From the NCBI GenBank assembly GCA_964036045.1, contig OZ038383.1:92326086-92390085 (forward strand): a stretch of DNA of 64,000 bases, written 5' to 3'. Origin of the DNA: Eutreptiella sp. 'Long Island Sound 2002' (lineage: Eukaryota; Euglenozoa; Euglenophyceae; Eutreptiales; Eutreptiaceae). Both the position numbers and the translations under genes were made by a program. Of the stretch, positions 38,331 through 47,768 are shown one piece after another (within the stretch, counting starts at the first letter, position 1; the number at the start of each line of letters is the position of its first letter). A model generated the notes under the pieces. The model saw only the letters and a program-made list of their open reading frames with translations. It was not told the origin of the DNA and ran no database searches.

Positions 38331-39840
38331 CCGCGGTTTCTTCGCCGCCAGCTCTCGGGTGCGCACCAACGACCATGCTCCAGACGCCGGAAGTTCGAGT
38401 TGCCGTTCCTCTTCCAATTCGTACGCCATCAGGCCGGCCATCCGGACAAACCGGACAAACTTCTCCTGCAGAACGCGGAAAACACGATCGGTCCTCCAGA
38501 GGCACAGTAGAAGCAAACACGCAGAACGCGCAGAACGCGCATGACGCGCGGAGCGACTACGTAGAAACACAACAGAGGACGCGCGCAACACCTGCAAAAC
38601 ATCCGTGTCCATGTCAACGATGTCTTCGATGCCCATTGCGCTCACCCGATCGCTGACCCCACCTCCACGACCACCTCGCAGGCCCTCCATTTTCAGCTTG
38701 CCCAAACTCAGGCCCTCTGCCGGCGGGCTGAGGTCCACCGGCCATTGCGGCGCGGCGGCGCAACCCGTACAAACCGAAAGGCCCTTCAAAATCCCCTCCG
38801 CCACTTGTCTCGGGCTGCTCGATGGGTAGCGCTTCTCGAAGTGCTCACGGGCTGCTGCAGCCGACTGGGCGTTCTTGGTCCCGCATCTCAGCACGCTTTG
38901 CACGCTCAGGGCCCGCACACTGGTGTGCAGCAGCAGGGCCAACCCGAGCTCTTGCTTGGACCTGGGTTCCTCCGACAGGCACTCCTTGTAGTGCATCACC
39001 AGGCGACCCACGGTCGCATTGAAGTCCGTCTCCAAGATTCTCTGCATTGTGTCCAGATCACGGTCGTACCCGCCTTCATGCTGGAACTTCTCTGCTCTTG
39101 TCGGTGCGGCGCTGATGCTCTTCTGCGGGCCCTTCCCGCTAATCGCAAAGGACACGTTCCCACGGGCCGGCTTGTCCTTGTCCTTCTTTTTCTTGGGCAT
39201 CTCGGCCTCGGACTTCTTCGGTGGCACCTTGGGCGGGCTCCGCTCCTCTGCCTTCCGCTTCTTCTTCTCTGCCATTGTCTGCGGCTCCTGCTTGACCTCC
39301 AGCATGGTGGACCGTGCTGCCTTTCCAGAAGCCTTTGCAGCAGAAGAGGAGTGTTTCTCCGGCACATCATCTGGCTCGTCCTCTGAATGCTCCCTCTTCA
39401 CTGTGCCTCGGGCCTGCTTCTTGCCATGGGGTGTCAATGGCACGTCGTCGTCTTCCTCCTCTTCCTCCTCTTCCTCCTCCTCGTCTCCATCGTCCGCTGC
39501 CTCCTCCTCCTCCTCCTCCTCCTCCTCACTCTCTTCTGCCTCGCCCTCCAACCAGGTCCACAACCGGTTCGCTTGGATCTGCAGAACGCGCAGCACGCGT
39601 AACACGGTGGTGGTGCCCCCAGAGGCGGAGCGAGAGGCACACCGGCGGAACGTGCAGAACGCGCAACACGCGCAACACACGTAGAACAGGGGGCAGAATC
39701 ACATACAGATGCAACACGCAGCACGCCCAGAACAACCTTTGTGTACTCGAACCATCCATCCGGCTTAGCGCGGCAATCTTGGACTTTTGCGGGATCCCGG
39801 GGCTTGCTTGGCTTCGTCTTGATCTGCAGGCAGTTGGTGG
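38331..39840 (-). CDS. Gene X, copy in element 6 (partial)
   Basis: Exons at about 39737..39840, 38592..39578 and 38331..38465. Order: IKTKPSKPRDPAKVQDCRAK, a Glu-rich stretch, Lys-rich SPPKVPPKKSEAEMPKKKKD, then a conserved folded part (YDRDLDTMQRILETDFNATV, LGLALLLHTSVRALSVQSVL, EKRYPSSSPRQVAEGILKGL, CTGCAAAPQWP) and EKFVRFVRMAGLMAYELEEE. The same gene lies in element 7. No family recognised; it is likely an accessory gene of the piggyBac-like elements. The final exon is lost. Confidence 0.65.
38466..38591 (-). other. Introner-like intron in gene X (element 6)
   Basis: Phase 0, CAG|GTGTTGCG to TTCTGCAG|GAG, 126 bp. Contains GCGCGTTCTGCGTGT and GTGCCTCTGGAGG, the words shared by the other introns of this type. 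Same position as 55015..55174. Confidence 0.82.
39579..39736 (-). other. Introner-like intron in gene X (element 6)
   Basis: Phase 0, AAAG|GTTGTTCT to GCGTTCTGCAG|ATC, 158 bp, with the shared words TGCGCGTT and GTGCCTCT...GCCTCTGG. Exon join reads FEYTK then IQANRLW. Confidence 0.82.
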
Positions 39841-40177
39841 GGTAAGCAGCTTATCGAAAATGTCGGTTACGTGCGGAACGCGGAACACGCCTTGCACGGA
39901 TATGCGACACGAGTTATTCGAGTTCCAGAGGCACACCTAGAAGCGAACGCTTAGAACACGTAACACGCGTAACACGCGCGGCACACGGAGCACGAAAGCC
40001 AAGGTAGAGGCAACGGCACGATACGCTTCTCACATGGAAAACGGTGGAAATGAACAAAACGGATGCTTCCATGACGTCCGGCACGTTCGAAAACCCCCCG
40101 GAACAACAAAACTTTATGGATTCATTTTTGACGAACAAAAAACGTTGATTCCGTTCTGCGCGTGGTAGACAAAGGAA

Positions 40178-40424
40178 TATTGTTATCCAACCGCTTCGCA
40201 GCGTGACGCTCCTCCGCGGGACGGTGATCCACCGCGGTGCGGGCGGGCCTGGCCGGGCACTGTTCATCCCGTTTGCACCCGTCGGCTACCGGTCGCGCAT
40301 GCTGACCGTAGAGCCGGAGAGTGTAACGGAGCTGATGAACAGTGTTCCGGTGATGCCCTCCGAGCTTCTGGCCGAGGGGGCTGCAGTCGGGTCCCCTCTG
40401 TGCCTCCCGTATGGGTCCGACCCG
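40178..40424 (+). pseudogene. 2OG oxygenase core of element 4, second half, in inverted orientation
   Basis: Contains the distal His as GTVIHRGAGGPGRALFIPFA and continues to PLCLPYGSDP. That end would adjoin RYRPQDPVPAPH on the minus strand at 37044; the combined order PYGSDPYRYRPQD is present intact at 54560 in element 7, though in another gene. Confidence 0.65.
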
Positions 40425-41388
40425 TCCCACCTTCCCCGGGGGCCTGGAGGTCCACCTCCTCGAGCATTGACGGGTTGAGTTCCACCGTGGCGAGCTCCGC
40501 CAGTCTGGCCCACAGATCCTCGGGGATGATGCGGTCATACTGGCGGTAGCCCGCCGCGGCAAAACCCTCCTCCGTGACGATGGGGGGGTTGGGGATGTCG
40601 TGGTTGGCGACGGGGTAGGAGTTGTGGAAGGAGGGGTGGGGGCAACCCATGCCAGGCATGGTGAAGGGGGCGTCGGTGCTGTAGAGGGTGGGGTGGGTGA
40701 TGTCGGGGATGTGGGTGCGCAGGCGACGGTTGGTGGAGAACTCCGTGGGAGCTACTGCATCCCACGCGTGCACCTTCGGCGTCTGGTACCGCACGACGGC
40801 GTCAGTGGCCGTGCGGTGCGTCCAGCCACTTTTTTTGACTGGATCCACCCACAGCCACTGCTCCTCGGGGTCGAGACCCTGAGGCGGCATCTCCTGCAGG
40901 TCGAGAACGTTAAGTAACTCTTTTGACGCTGCAGCAGTGCACAGCGTCAGGGTCTTGTTGAAGGCCTCAAGGGTGACTTGAGAAAGCTTCAACTCGACCG
41001 CGAGCGTCGTGGGGTACCGGCCCATCACGGCACAGCAGAACCTGCTAAGAACCCCCCTGGTCAGGGCGAAGTTAACACGGGTGGCATCAATTCACCAGAC
41101 CAAGTGGGGATTGCCCGGCTGGTCCCACTTGCCGAAGAGGGCGGCCTCCAGGGGTTCGCGGAGGGGGGGGAGCTGGGGGAAGGATTCGGCGTCCGGGGAG
41201 GTGAGGGTGTAGGGGATGGGAAAATAGCCCCCGGGGAAGTGCTCGGAGCCCACGTTGGCGATGTGGGCATCGACCACCGGCTGCACCTCGGGGTTAGGTG
41301 GTGCAGCGGGGGCTGGGGCTGGGGCAGACGTGGGGTCAGTGACTGTCACCTTCTTCCCCTTGCCCTTCTTGGGTTGCTTTGGAGGCAT
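40425..41388 (-). pseudogene. 2OG oxygenase of element 4, N-terminal part
   Basis: ATG at 41386-41388: MPPKQPKKGKGKKVTVTDPT. An in-frame TGA at 41092-41094 (LVW stop IDATRVNF) breaks an otherwise continuous frame. Further on THPTLYSTDAPFTMPG, as in element 3, and IIPEDLWARLAEL up to the inversion border near 40425. The TGA context is TGA ATT, not a known readthrough context, so a nonsense mutation is the simplest reading. Confidence 0.72.
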
Positions 41389-41456
41389 GATAACGTGAAA
41401 TGCCTAGAAGGGAAAGGGAATGCATAAAGGGTGCAAAAGAAGAGGAAGAATGGGGC

Positions 41457-41545
41457 ACTTGGCGCGCGCCAAAACCGGAGTTGGCGCGCGCCAACTCTTG
41501 AGTTGGCGCGCGCCAACTGCCAAGTTGGCGCGCCAACTTTGACTT
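41457..41545. repeat. TTGGCGCGCGCCAA array, right end of element 4
   Basis: Four palindromes 20-22 bp apart, upstream of the oxygenase ATG at 41388. 41546..41766 is the subterminal region, nearly identical to the complement of 51128..51370 and to 59947..60057 over its outer part. Confidence 0.93.
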
Positions 41546-41835
41546 GGCTTCCAAAAAGTTGGCTTCGACCCAAAAAACCCACATATTGCATCATAACAAC
41601 AAAGCAACGCAACCAAAAGCTGTAAAATATCAATAGTTCCTCACGTTTCATGCACAAGGCGTAGCAACAACACAGTGCACAAGTACAAGCAAGTTGAATG
41701 CTCTCGACATGGAGTTGACCAGGAGTTGGCGAATGTACAGTATCTGGGGTTGGCTTCGTAGTTACATACCTTATCGCGCACCTTATCGCGCGATAAGGGG
41801 GCGCGACAAGGTACCTTATCGCGCACCACGCGAAT

Positions 41836-42306
41836 GTGGAGACCCCTGCTGGGCCTTTGGTATGGGTGGTCCTTCGTACCCTCTTGCACCAGTTTGCACA
41901 TATCCATAGGTTTTGGAGGCAAAAAGAATTTTTTACCAATAGTGATGTTGCCATGTCACTAATGTACACTAATGCGGTGGACCGCGAGGCATGGGGGGAC
42001 TTAGGGTGGAAGGTGAGCACGTGGGTCCATTGGACATGTGCTCACTCACCTCATTTTGCACAGGCATATAGGAATATATATATATTTTCAAGCATTCCAA
42101 GTGAAAAAAGGAATAGCCCTTTCAAGAGGGACCTACACAACAGTTGTAAGGGATGGGCTCTCTTAAAGCCAAGGTTATCTAGGCTCTCCATGGGCCATGT
42201 TGCAAATATGAATAACCTGGACATGGGGTTGCTTGCACGGAAGGTACAGGAGGCAGAGGAGAGAGACAAAGCAGAAATCCTACTAGGACGTCGCAGGTTG
42301 CAGTAG
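41836..42306 (+). pseudogene. DDE transposase of element 0, C-terminal remnant (clade I)
   Basis: Block WVHWTCAHSPHFAQAYRNIY then FSSIPSEKRNSPFKRDLHNS, matching the element 1 and 2 transposases, ending LLGRRRLQ. The 5' part of the gene is missing; an array of GCGCGATAAGG units (41769..41830) precedes it directly. Confidence 0.78.
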
Positions 42307-42345
42307 ACAAGAGATGTCACAAAGTGGTTGTCTTGTGCATGCTTC

Positions 42346-42480
42346 ATAGGGTGCAACAAGGAGTGCAACAAGGGGTGCAACAAGGGGGGTTATCGCGCGA
42401 TAAGGGGGTGCAACAAGGGGTGCAACAAGGGGGGGTTGTTGCGCAACAAAGGGTTCAACAAGGGTGCAACAAGGGGTTGT
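42346..42480. repeat. GTGCAACAAGG / TTATCGCGCGATAA array, right end of element 0
   Basis: About ten GTGCAACAAGG units and one TTATCGCGCGATAA, 11-13 bp apart, mirror image of the left array at 2392..2552. Confidence 0.9.
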
Positions 42481-42643
42481 ACAAGGTTGGGAAGCAGAGT
42501 CCCTATAGGTCATTTGGGCCCCCTTAGGACACATGACCCCTTAAAACCCCCCATGGGTACTACAAGACACCTTTTAGGTGTTTACAAGTTTGGGTGCAAC
42601 AAGGTACCCTTTTCCATCAGGTCCCAGTGCACCACACCACATG

Positions 42644-43000
42644 TTGCACATGCCTCGCAAGCCGGTGCGACAAAATTTCGGGCAACCACCCTTCTTCTCC
42701 CAATTCATCCTCGACATCCGCCAATCCCCGAAGATGAGTTGCATACCCTGCCGTTGTGGATGCCTTCCAGCTCCGAATTGCAATACCCACCGGTGTAGTG
42801 GGTTCTTCCTCGCGTCGGAGCGAGTCAAACTCCATCGCCAACCACCGGAACGTCGGCCTCTCTTCTCCTGGCGCTGGTATTCCCGTGACGGCGTCCCGTC
42901 GCGGTACCGCCACGGGTTGTTCTTTCATGACCAAAGTGGGCACTTGAAACACCAATGGCGCAAGTTTTCCGTTTTCCCGGCAGTAGCACACCTCTGGCAA
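42644..43000 (-). pseudogene. Tyrosine recombinase, N-terminal part (5' half of the gene split by element 0)
   Basis: Contains RSWKASTTAGYATHLRGLAD and LGEEGWLPEILSHRLARHVQ, typical of the helical core-binding domain. Overlaps the gag-like ORF by about 75 bp in another frame. A likely start is within LVMKEQPVAVPRRD. Confidence 0.78.
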
Positions 43001-43470
43001 TCCTCACTCGGCGACGCGTCTACGGGAATCCAATCTCCAGCCTTCGATAACCAATAGGCCACGCCATCCTTGCGCTTGAATTGAATGCTCTTGTAACGCC
43101 ACGCATCTCCGCCCGCCGCCATAGCCTGCTCAAAGGTCTCCGATGCCCCTTTCGGTCCTGACTTCTCACCATGAGAATACCTTTTGACATAAGCAGAATG
43201 CGCAACGTTCAAAACCTTCCAAACCCTGTAAGCCAACGCATCGCCCAAACTCAATTGCTGTCCCTGTCTGCCACCCACGTCGGTAGGTCTACATGGATTC
43301 GGCACCGCAGCAACATAATTTTTTAAGACCTCAGACATATCTTTCATCCAAACCATCACGCGCTCCTTTTTCAGAAATCGCTCAATTTCTTCCAAACTCA
43401 AATCCGGGATCATTTCCTCTTTGCGCTTCTCAATTTCCGTCGCCGCCAATTGTGATCGCAATTTCTCCAT
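42925..43470 (-). CDS. Gag-like ORF of the tyrosine-recombinase retroelement
   Basis: Helical N-terminus (MEKLRSQLAATEIEKRKEEM) and a C-terminal Cys/His motif CQRCATAGKTENLRHWCFKC. Located upstream of and overlapping the recombinase, as gag usually precedes the enzymes. A frameshifted extension MSGLNGSSGMQEDIVVVSDD lies upstream at about 43490-43568, so the true start may be earlier. Function inferred from place and motif only. Confidence 0.55.
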   Translation of the reverse strand: MEKLRSQLAATEIEKRKEEMIPDLSLEEIERFLKKERVMVWMKDMSEVLKNYVAAVPNPCRPTDVGGRQGQQLSLGDALAYRVWKVLNVAHSAYVKRYSHGEKSGPKGASETFEQAMAAGGDAWRYKSIQFKRKDGVAYWLSKAGDWIPVDASPSEDCQRCATAGKTENLRHWCFKCPLWS

Positions 43471-43812
43471 CTCGGCATCTCCTTTGCCGTGTCGGAACCC
43501 ACCGCCGAATCATCCGAAACCACAACGATATCCTCTTGCATACCACTGCTTCCATTGAGACCGGACATGGCAAATGAGAAACAAACGGACAAATGCCTAA
43601 TGTAGCTGTATTAAGTTAAACTAGCGTTTTGAGCAAGCTCAAAACACGAGTTTTGAAACATTTTCAGGTTTTGAAAAACGGGACAATATAGCGCGGTGGA
43701 GCGCGCGCAATAGGCGCGCTACAAAGGTCATATTTTTCAAATTTTGCGCGCACTATGGAAAAAATGCACCATTGCGCGCACACAGGGTACCGGCTTTTTC
43801 AAATTTGTATTG

Positions 43813-43820
43813 TATAAATA
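43813..43820 (+). promoter_or_regulatory. Possible TATA box
   Basis: TATAAATA on the plus strand, followed after about 30 bp by CACAATACACCACAAAAAG. It points into the retroelement region 43866..46905; no ORF follows closely. Confidence 0.35.
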
Positions 43821-43865
43821 CATACCGCTGCATACATACACAATACACCACAAAAAGACTTTTTC

Positions 43866-43938
43866 GCCGTTTGCTGGCTGCTTGCTGCTGCTTGCTGCTT
43901 GCTTGCTTGCTGCTAAAATGTGTTGCTCACCCTGAGAC
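43866..43938 (+). repeat. Inverted repeat, left copy (GCTTGCTGCTTGC-rich)
   Basis: The complement of this stretch, including GAGCAACACATTTTAGCAGC, recurs at 46846..46905. Together they bracket the reverse-transcriptase region of about 3 kb. Confidence 0.8.
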
Positions 43939-44089
43939 CCTAAGTAGGGTTGTAAAACCTAGACAGGGTAAACCCAGCTCCGTAATCAAGACTGTTTCTA
44001 GGACCGTGCTGGGCCCTAGTATTGTTGATTGCAAAGGCAAAATGATTCAGCCTTTTGACTCTTTTGTTGACATGGTGTCTCGAAACCGG

Positions 44090-44430
44090 CATGCAAGTAG
44101 CTCAAAACGACCGCACAAGAAATGCGCATCTACGGAGACAGGTTTTGTGCTATTTCGAGCCGTCTAGCCTGTTCTAATATGGCCGATTTAGTGGTCGAAA
44201 ATGGCCATTTTTAGCCTTTTTTGAGGCGGTTTTCAGAGCGATCATGAGTGTGACTCAAAGAAGGCATCCAAGTGAGTCAAAATGACCGGGGAGCAATGCC
44301 AATCACCGTAAACAAGTTTTGTGCCATTTGCAGCCACCTAGTCCGTTCTATGGCCGATTTAGTGGTAAAACATGGCCATTTTCGGGGCCTTTTGGAGGCA
44401 GTTTTCAGGACGATCGTGCTGAAAATTGAG
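44090..44430. repeat. Two degenerate 170-180 bp tandem repeats
   Basis: Shared words GGCCGATTTAGTGGT, ATGGCCATTTT, GTTTTGTGC and GAGGC(A/G)GTTTTCAG. Related words reappear near 46915. No coding frame seen from 43921 to 44460. Confidence 0.65.
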
Positions 44431-44587
44431 GACGATCACCAGTGTTGCTAAGCTAGTGTCTCAAATGCAGCAATGATATCTTCTACCCAGCTCGGTCCCA
44501 GTAGAAGTCTTGATTACCGAGCTGGGTTGACCTTCTCGATGGCGAGCAAATTCGAAAGACGGCGCACGCCAACAGGCAAAGAAAGTC

Positions 44588-44589
<2 letters not shown>

Positions 44590-44643
<54 letters not shown>
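44590..44643. repeat. (TA)n microsatellite
   Basis: About 26 TA dinucleotides in a row, able to form a cruciform hairpin. Confidence 0.98.
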
Positions 44644-44647
<4 letters not shown>

Positions 44648-44958
44648 GCAAGCTGAAACAAACAACACATGATGTGCCCACCACTACACAACCACAGGTA
44701 AAGCACGACAGAGAACTCGTCAGTGGATTATGCAAGCGAAGCAAAAACACATGGAAATGGCTTGCACCCAAAGCTGCAGAAAATGTGATGGGTATTTTGT
44801 CTATAGCACTCGCCTCTTTACACCCAAGTGTCCATTGAGGCCCCACACACACGTGGGGCCCCGGTATCTTCGGTTGCCTTGCTATACAACTCCCCACCAC
44901 TCTGCCTCCCCTATACTTTCGTCTCTGTGTGCATTCATACCTGTGTACATGGGCCTAT

Positions 44959-46341
44959 TTAGTCAGACCTGGACAATGGGGCCGCCATAGCAGCCAAAAG
45001 ACACGGTAAGAAACCATGGTTCTCCGTGATGGCCCAACTCGGGGCCCTCAGGGATATTCGCTGTACCCGCAGCGCCGCTTTCGCAGCGCCAAGCCACCAG
45101 CTCAGGGGATAGCCCTTGGCCGCCAAATCCCTGCCCACCGCCCTGAGATTCTGTCTGGCTTGGTGTGCAGTGAACGCATACTGCAGGCTTTTATAAATAA
45201 GCCCTGGTACCAGTGATCTGAGCACAAGGCGTGCATTCGGTGACAGCACATCTGGGTATCGGCGGACTACACGCATGGGGTCACAGTCCGTCGCTCTGTC
45301 CTTCAGCCCAAGGTCAAGTCCCTGTCCCTCAGGGTGCTGTGGTTACAAAGTGATTTACAGTATAATAACGTAGACGAAAAACGAAAATGTAAAATGTAAA
45401 TGTTAAAAAAGAATAATGTGGCCGAAAAATGGATAATGTAAAATGTTATTTTTTAATGGACGGGGGTCTCGGATAATGTAATTGGATGTTTTTCTCAATT
45501 TTTGCTTCGGCGCCTTCGGCGCCCCATGTGGACTCCAAATACCATTCCCAATGTAATAATAGTCCAAAACACGAAATTCGCAAATTGAAGTCTGTTGCTG
45601 CTCAGAACTGTGCTCAGCGATCACTCCGATCCCCGCAGGCCGGTGCGCCGATCGCTGCTGAAAATGGGCTCCGATCGGCCATCGCTGCTGAAAATGGCAA
45701 AAAAAAGTGCATAACAACTCTACTTACCGTGCAAGTACCAGGAATCGGACCAATGTTTGCTAAGTCGTACCCCAGCGCGCTAGCCGTCATGGCGGAGCGC
45801 GCGCACGTCATCTGTATAATGCAAATGTAAAGTAAATAATAATGCTCAGCACCGCATACTGTAAATGTAAATTTAAAAAATAATAATGCAGCCGGAATCG
45901 GGCGCTGTTACTGTAAATCACTTTGTAACCACAGTGGAGCATTAGTTTAGCTTCTAACGAGGTCCATACCTGGCCTTCACCTTCGATCTGTAACTGAAGG
46001 CTCAGAATTTTCTCGAAACGTTTTTTCAGGGTCTCCAGGGACACTTTACACTGGCGCACGCCCACAATATTAATGCGGATTCAGAAACGAAAGGGCTGTG
46101 CGAGCAGCCCCGGGATCTGGGCCCAGGCCCCCGATCCCCCATGTGTACGCAACCACTGGAACTCCTTGTACATACTATACAGTGACGCACACTGCGCAGA
46201 CAACACCCCTCCAATGGCAACTCCCCTCCTCTGCCTGAACACCCTGGTCCCCAACAGAAACAGGTCATTCTGAAAGAGGTCAAAATGTAAATATTCCGAT
46301 ACATGCGCCCATGACAGGTTGGTGACCGTGATTGTTCTCAC
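44959..46341 (-). pseudogene. Reverse transcriptase, 3' part, broken by a small inverted-repeat element
   Basis: Reads SWAHVSEYLHFDLFQNDLFL, then VFRQRRGVAIGGVLSAQCAS and LYSMYKEFQWL, which fits the RT block after the first Asp motif (compare QxxGxPMGxxxSP). After a TGA in QPFRF comes NIVGVRQCKVSLETLKKRFE, then the 45337..45934 insert, then RRYPDVLSPNARLVLRSLVP and GYPLSWWLGAAKAAL as a thumb. The Asp pair region is read as FRF-stop-IRIN, so it is not catalytic as it stands. Same style as the RT starting at 62643. Possibly Penelope-like, but not certain. Confidence 0.62.
45337..45934. mobile_element. 598-bp inverted-repeat element inside the reverse transcriptase
   Basis: Termini CTGTGGTTACAAAGTGATTT and complement, 26 bp; flanking TG on both sides (45335-45336 and 45935-45936) is the likely duplication. 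Internal GATCGCTGCTGAAAATGG repeats; no coding capacity. Confidence 0.83.
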
Positions 46342-46845
46342 GTCTCGTGTTATGCACGCAATGCTTTCTATGCTTGTCGAGGTTTTACAACCCTAAGCCG
46401 GCAATCTTGTGCAACCTGCCCCCTTAATTCATTATTGGAGGGGGCGGGGCATGCGAGCGGGTAAAAATAATTCATGGTGGTAGGGGGGGATGGGTAGGCG
46501 GGTACTAAGCGAAATATATAATTATTTCAATTTTTGCGAACCTCCTTGTTTTGTCCAAAAAATTCTGCAACAGGTCTGGGCTTTGGTCGTGCGATTGATT
46601 GAAGCATTAGAAGCTAAAATTCAGAAAGGGATTTAAAAAATTGATATCAAATTCATACCTTCTGCTCTTTTCCGAGAGCGCCCAAACCGACCCGCTGCCG
46701 CAGTTTCCGCCACTGAGCACGTGCAAAAATAATTCTGCACCTCACAGAGCAGGTAGGCAGATAAAGTAATTAGATCATTCTCAGAGGGGGGGTGCAGGTA
46801 AAAAGGGGGCAGGTAGTACAAGAGTGCCGGAGTACAGAGGGTCTC

Positions 46846-46905
46846 AGGGTGAGCAACACATTTTAGCAGCAAGCAAGCAAGCAGGCAGCAAGCAACAGCT
46901 AAAAA
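46846..46905 (-). repeat. Inverted repeat, right copy
   Basis: Complement of 43866..43938. The stretch 46342..47046 has no gene that I can support. Confidence 0.8.
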
Positions 46906-47046
46906 GCAGCTAAAGATGGCTATTTTGAGGCAGTTTTGAGGACAATCGTCCAAAAGAATTCATGACGATCACCACATCCCACACCTACATCCCCCAAAAA
47001 ACCCGTCGTTTCATGCCGCTGGCTTCCCCGAAAACCTATTTCACCA

Positions 47047-47768
47047 TGGGATGCAGCGTTCTAGGGCGTGGTGCGTTGACCACAAAATTTTCAAAAGCGT
47101 GGGGAGACTCAGGTTGGTCCCCCACCAGGTGGATCCATTGGTGCTTGGCACATTCCACCTTTTTTGCCGAGAAATGGAGGAACATTTTTCAGTTTTCCTC
47201 CATCCCAACGGAGTATCGGCATGGGCCTTACAAGAGGAGGCTCAAAAATTGTTTTAAGGGTTGGTCTTTGGTGAGGCCAAGTATGTCCCTCCGCCACATG
47301 CACCATTGCATGTCCATGAACGCCCTGGAGCAAGGGCTTTTGGGACTGGAGGCAGCCAAGGCCTCAGACATTGATGACTTTGTATGAAAAACGACCATGC
47401 ATGCTTTGTGCCAAGTGTTTTGTGTTGTTTGTCCTAGGGAGGGAGGGAGGAGGGGTGCGCGATAACTACCCGCGATAACTGCGCGATAACTGAGTTATCG
47501 CGCGATAACTAGCGCGATAACTAGTTAGAGCAAGGTGCTCTAACTGCGTTCTAACTCTGTTCTAACTGTGCTCTAACTCTTTGACCCCCCCCCCAAAAAC
47601 CACCCCCATGATGCGGGTTATGTGGGGAAAGAAAGGGGATGGGGGGTTTTTGAGGGTGCTGAATCCATTTTTTTAGGTGGTTTGCCCCAAAATTGAGGGT
47701 AGGTGGGTGTTCCAGAAATTGCGTTCTAACTAGGGGTTCCGCACCACGCCCTAGAACGCTGCATCCCA
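47047..47768. mobile_element. 722-bp non-autonomous derivative of element 2
   Basis: Termini TGGGATGCAGCGTTCTAGGG and complement, duplication CA (47045-47046, 47769-47770). It keeps the transposase 3' end (47090..47387, plus strand, near identical to the complement of 22368..22660) and the TTATCGCGCGATAA array at 47455..47530, then the terminal region with GTTCTAACT words. Confidence 0.88.

Larger units (their letters stand above)
37361..40177. mobile_element. Element 6: piggyBac-like element, internally deleted
   Basis: Termini TTCCTTTGTCTAC and complement at 37361 and 40177, duplication TA at 37359-37360 and 40178-40179. Inside are part of gene X and the C-terminal part of a piggyBac-like transposase fused at 38204-38216, plus introner-like introns. 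Related to element 7 and the 549-bp element at 52730. Its 37410..37600 stretch is filled with AACGCGCAGCACG-type words and holds no gene. Confidence 0.8.
19394..41766. mobile_element. Element 4: TTGGCGCGCGCCAA-family transposon, heavily interrupted
   Basis: Termini TGTAGCTACGAAGCC at 19394 and GGCTTCGTAGTTACA ending at 41766, with duplication TA at 19392-19393 and 41767-41768. Minus-strand genes from right to left: oxygenase (41388 to 36329, with an inverted middle and the element 6 insertion), coiled coil (36013 to 21637, split by element 2), transposase 3' end (20250 to 19938). No Tet/JBP-like frame is present. Palindrome arrays occur at 19636, 21425, 36069 and 41457. Related non-autonomous or truncated copies: 17423..18090, 47769..48485, 51128..52381 and 59947..60057. 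Confidence 0.83.
2224..42641. mobile_element. Element 0: outer DDE/2OG-oxygenase transposon holding nested elements 1 to 6
   Basis: The terminal inverted repeats of about 28 bp start TGTGGTGT and end CTGATGG followed by AAAAGGGT on both sides (2224.. and the complement of ..42641). The target duplication TG is at 2222-2223 and 42642-42643. Removing the element restores a tyrosine-recombinase frame. Own content: a palindrome/satellite array at each end, a 2OG-Fe(II) oxygenase gene (2642..4085 continued at 18768..19393) and the C-terminal part of a DDE transposase (41836..42306). The coiled-coil and Tet/JBP-like parts and the transposase N-terminus are missing, so it was probably a deletion derivative before the later insertions. 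The remaining bases belong to nested elements. Confidence 0.85.

Noticed and set aside
41092-41094. In-frame TGA in the element 4 oxygenase (with TGA in the RT at 46083) as evidence of an altered genetic code
   Set aside because: Intact ORFs in the window end with TGA as well as TAG and TAA, and the other two in-frame stops lie in decayed copies; nonsense mutation is simpler.
43900-44040. Hammerhead ribozyme in the retroelement flank, as in Penelope-like elements
   Set aside because: I looked for CTGATGA and GAAA arranged around helices and found no convincing set.
44473-44838. ORFs with (IY)n
   Set aside because: Translations of the (TA)n microsatellite.
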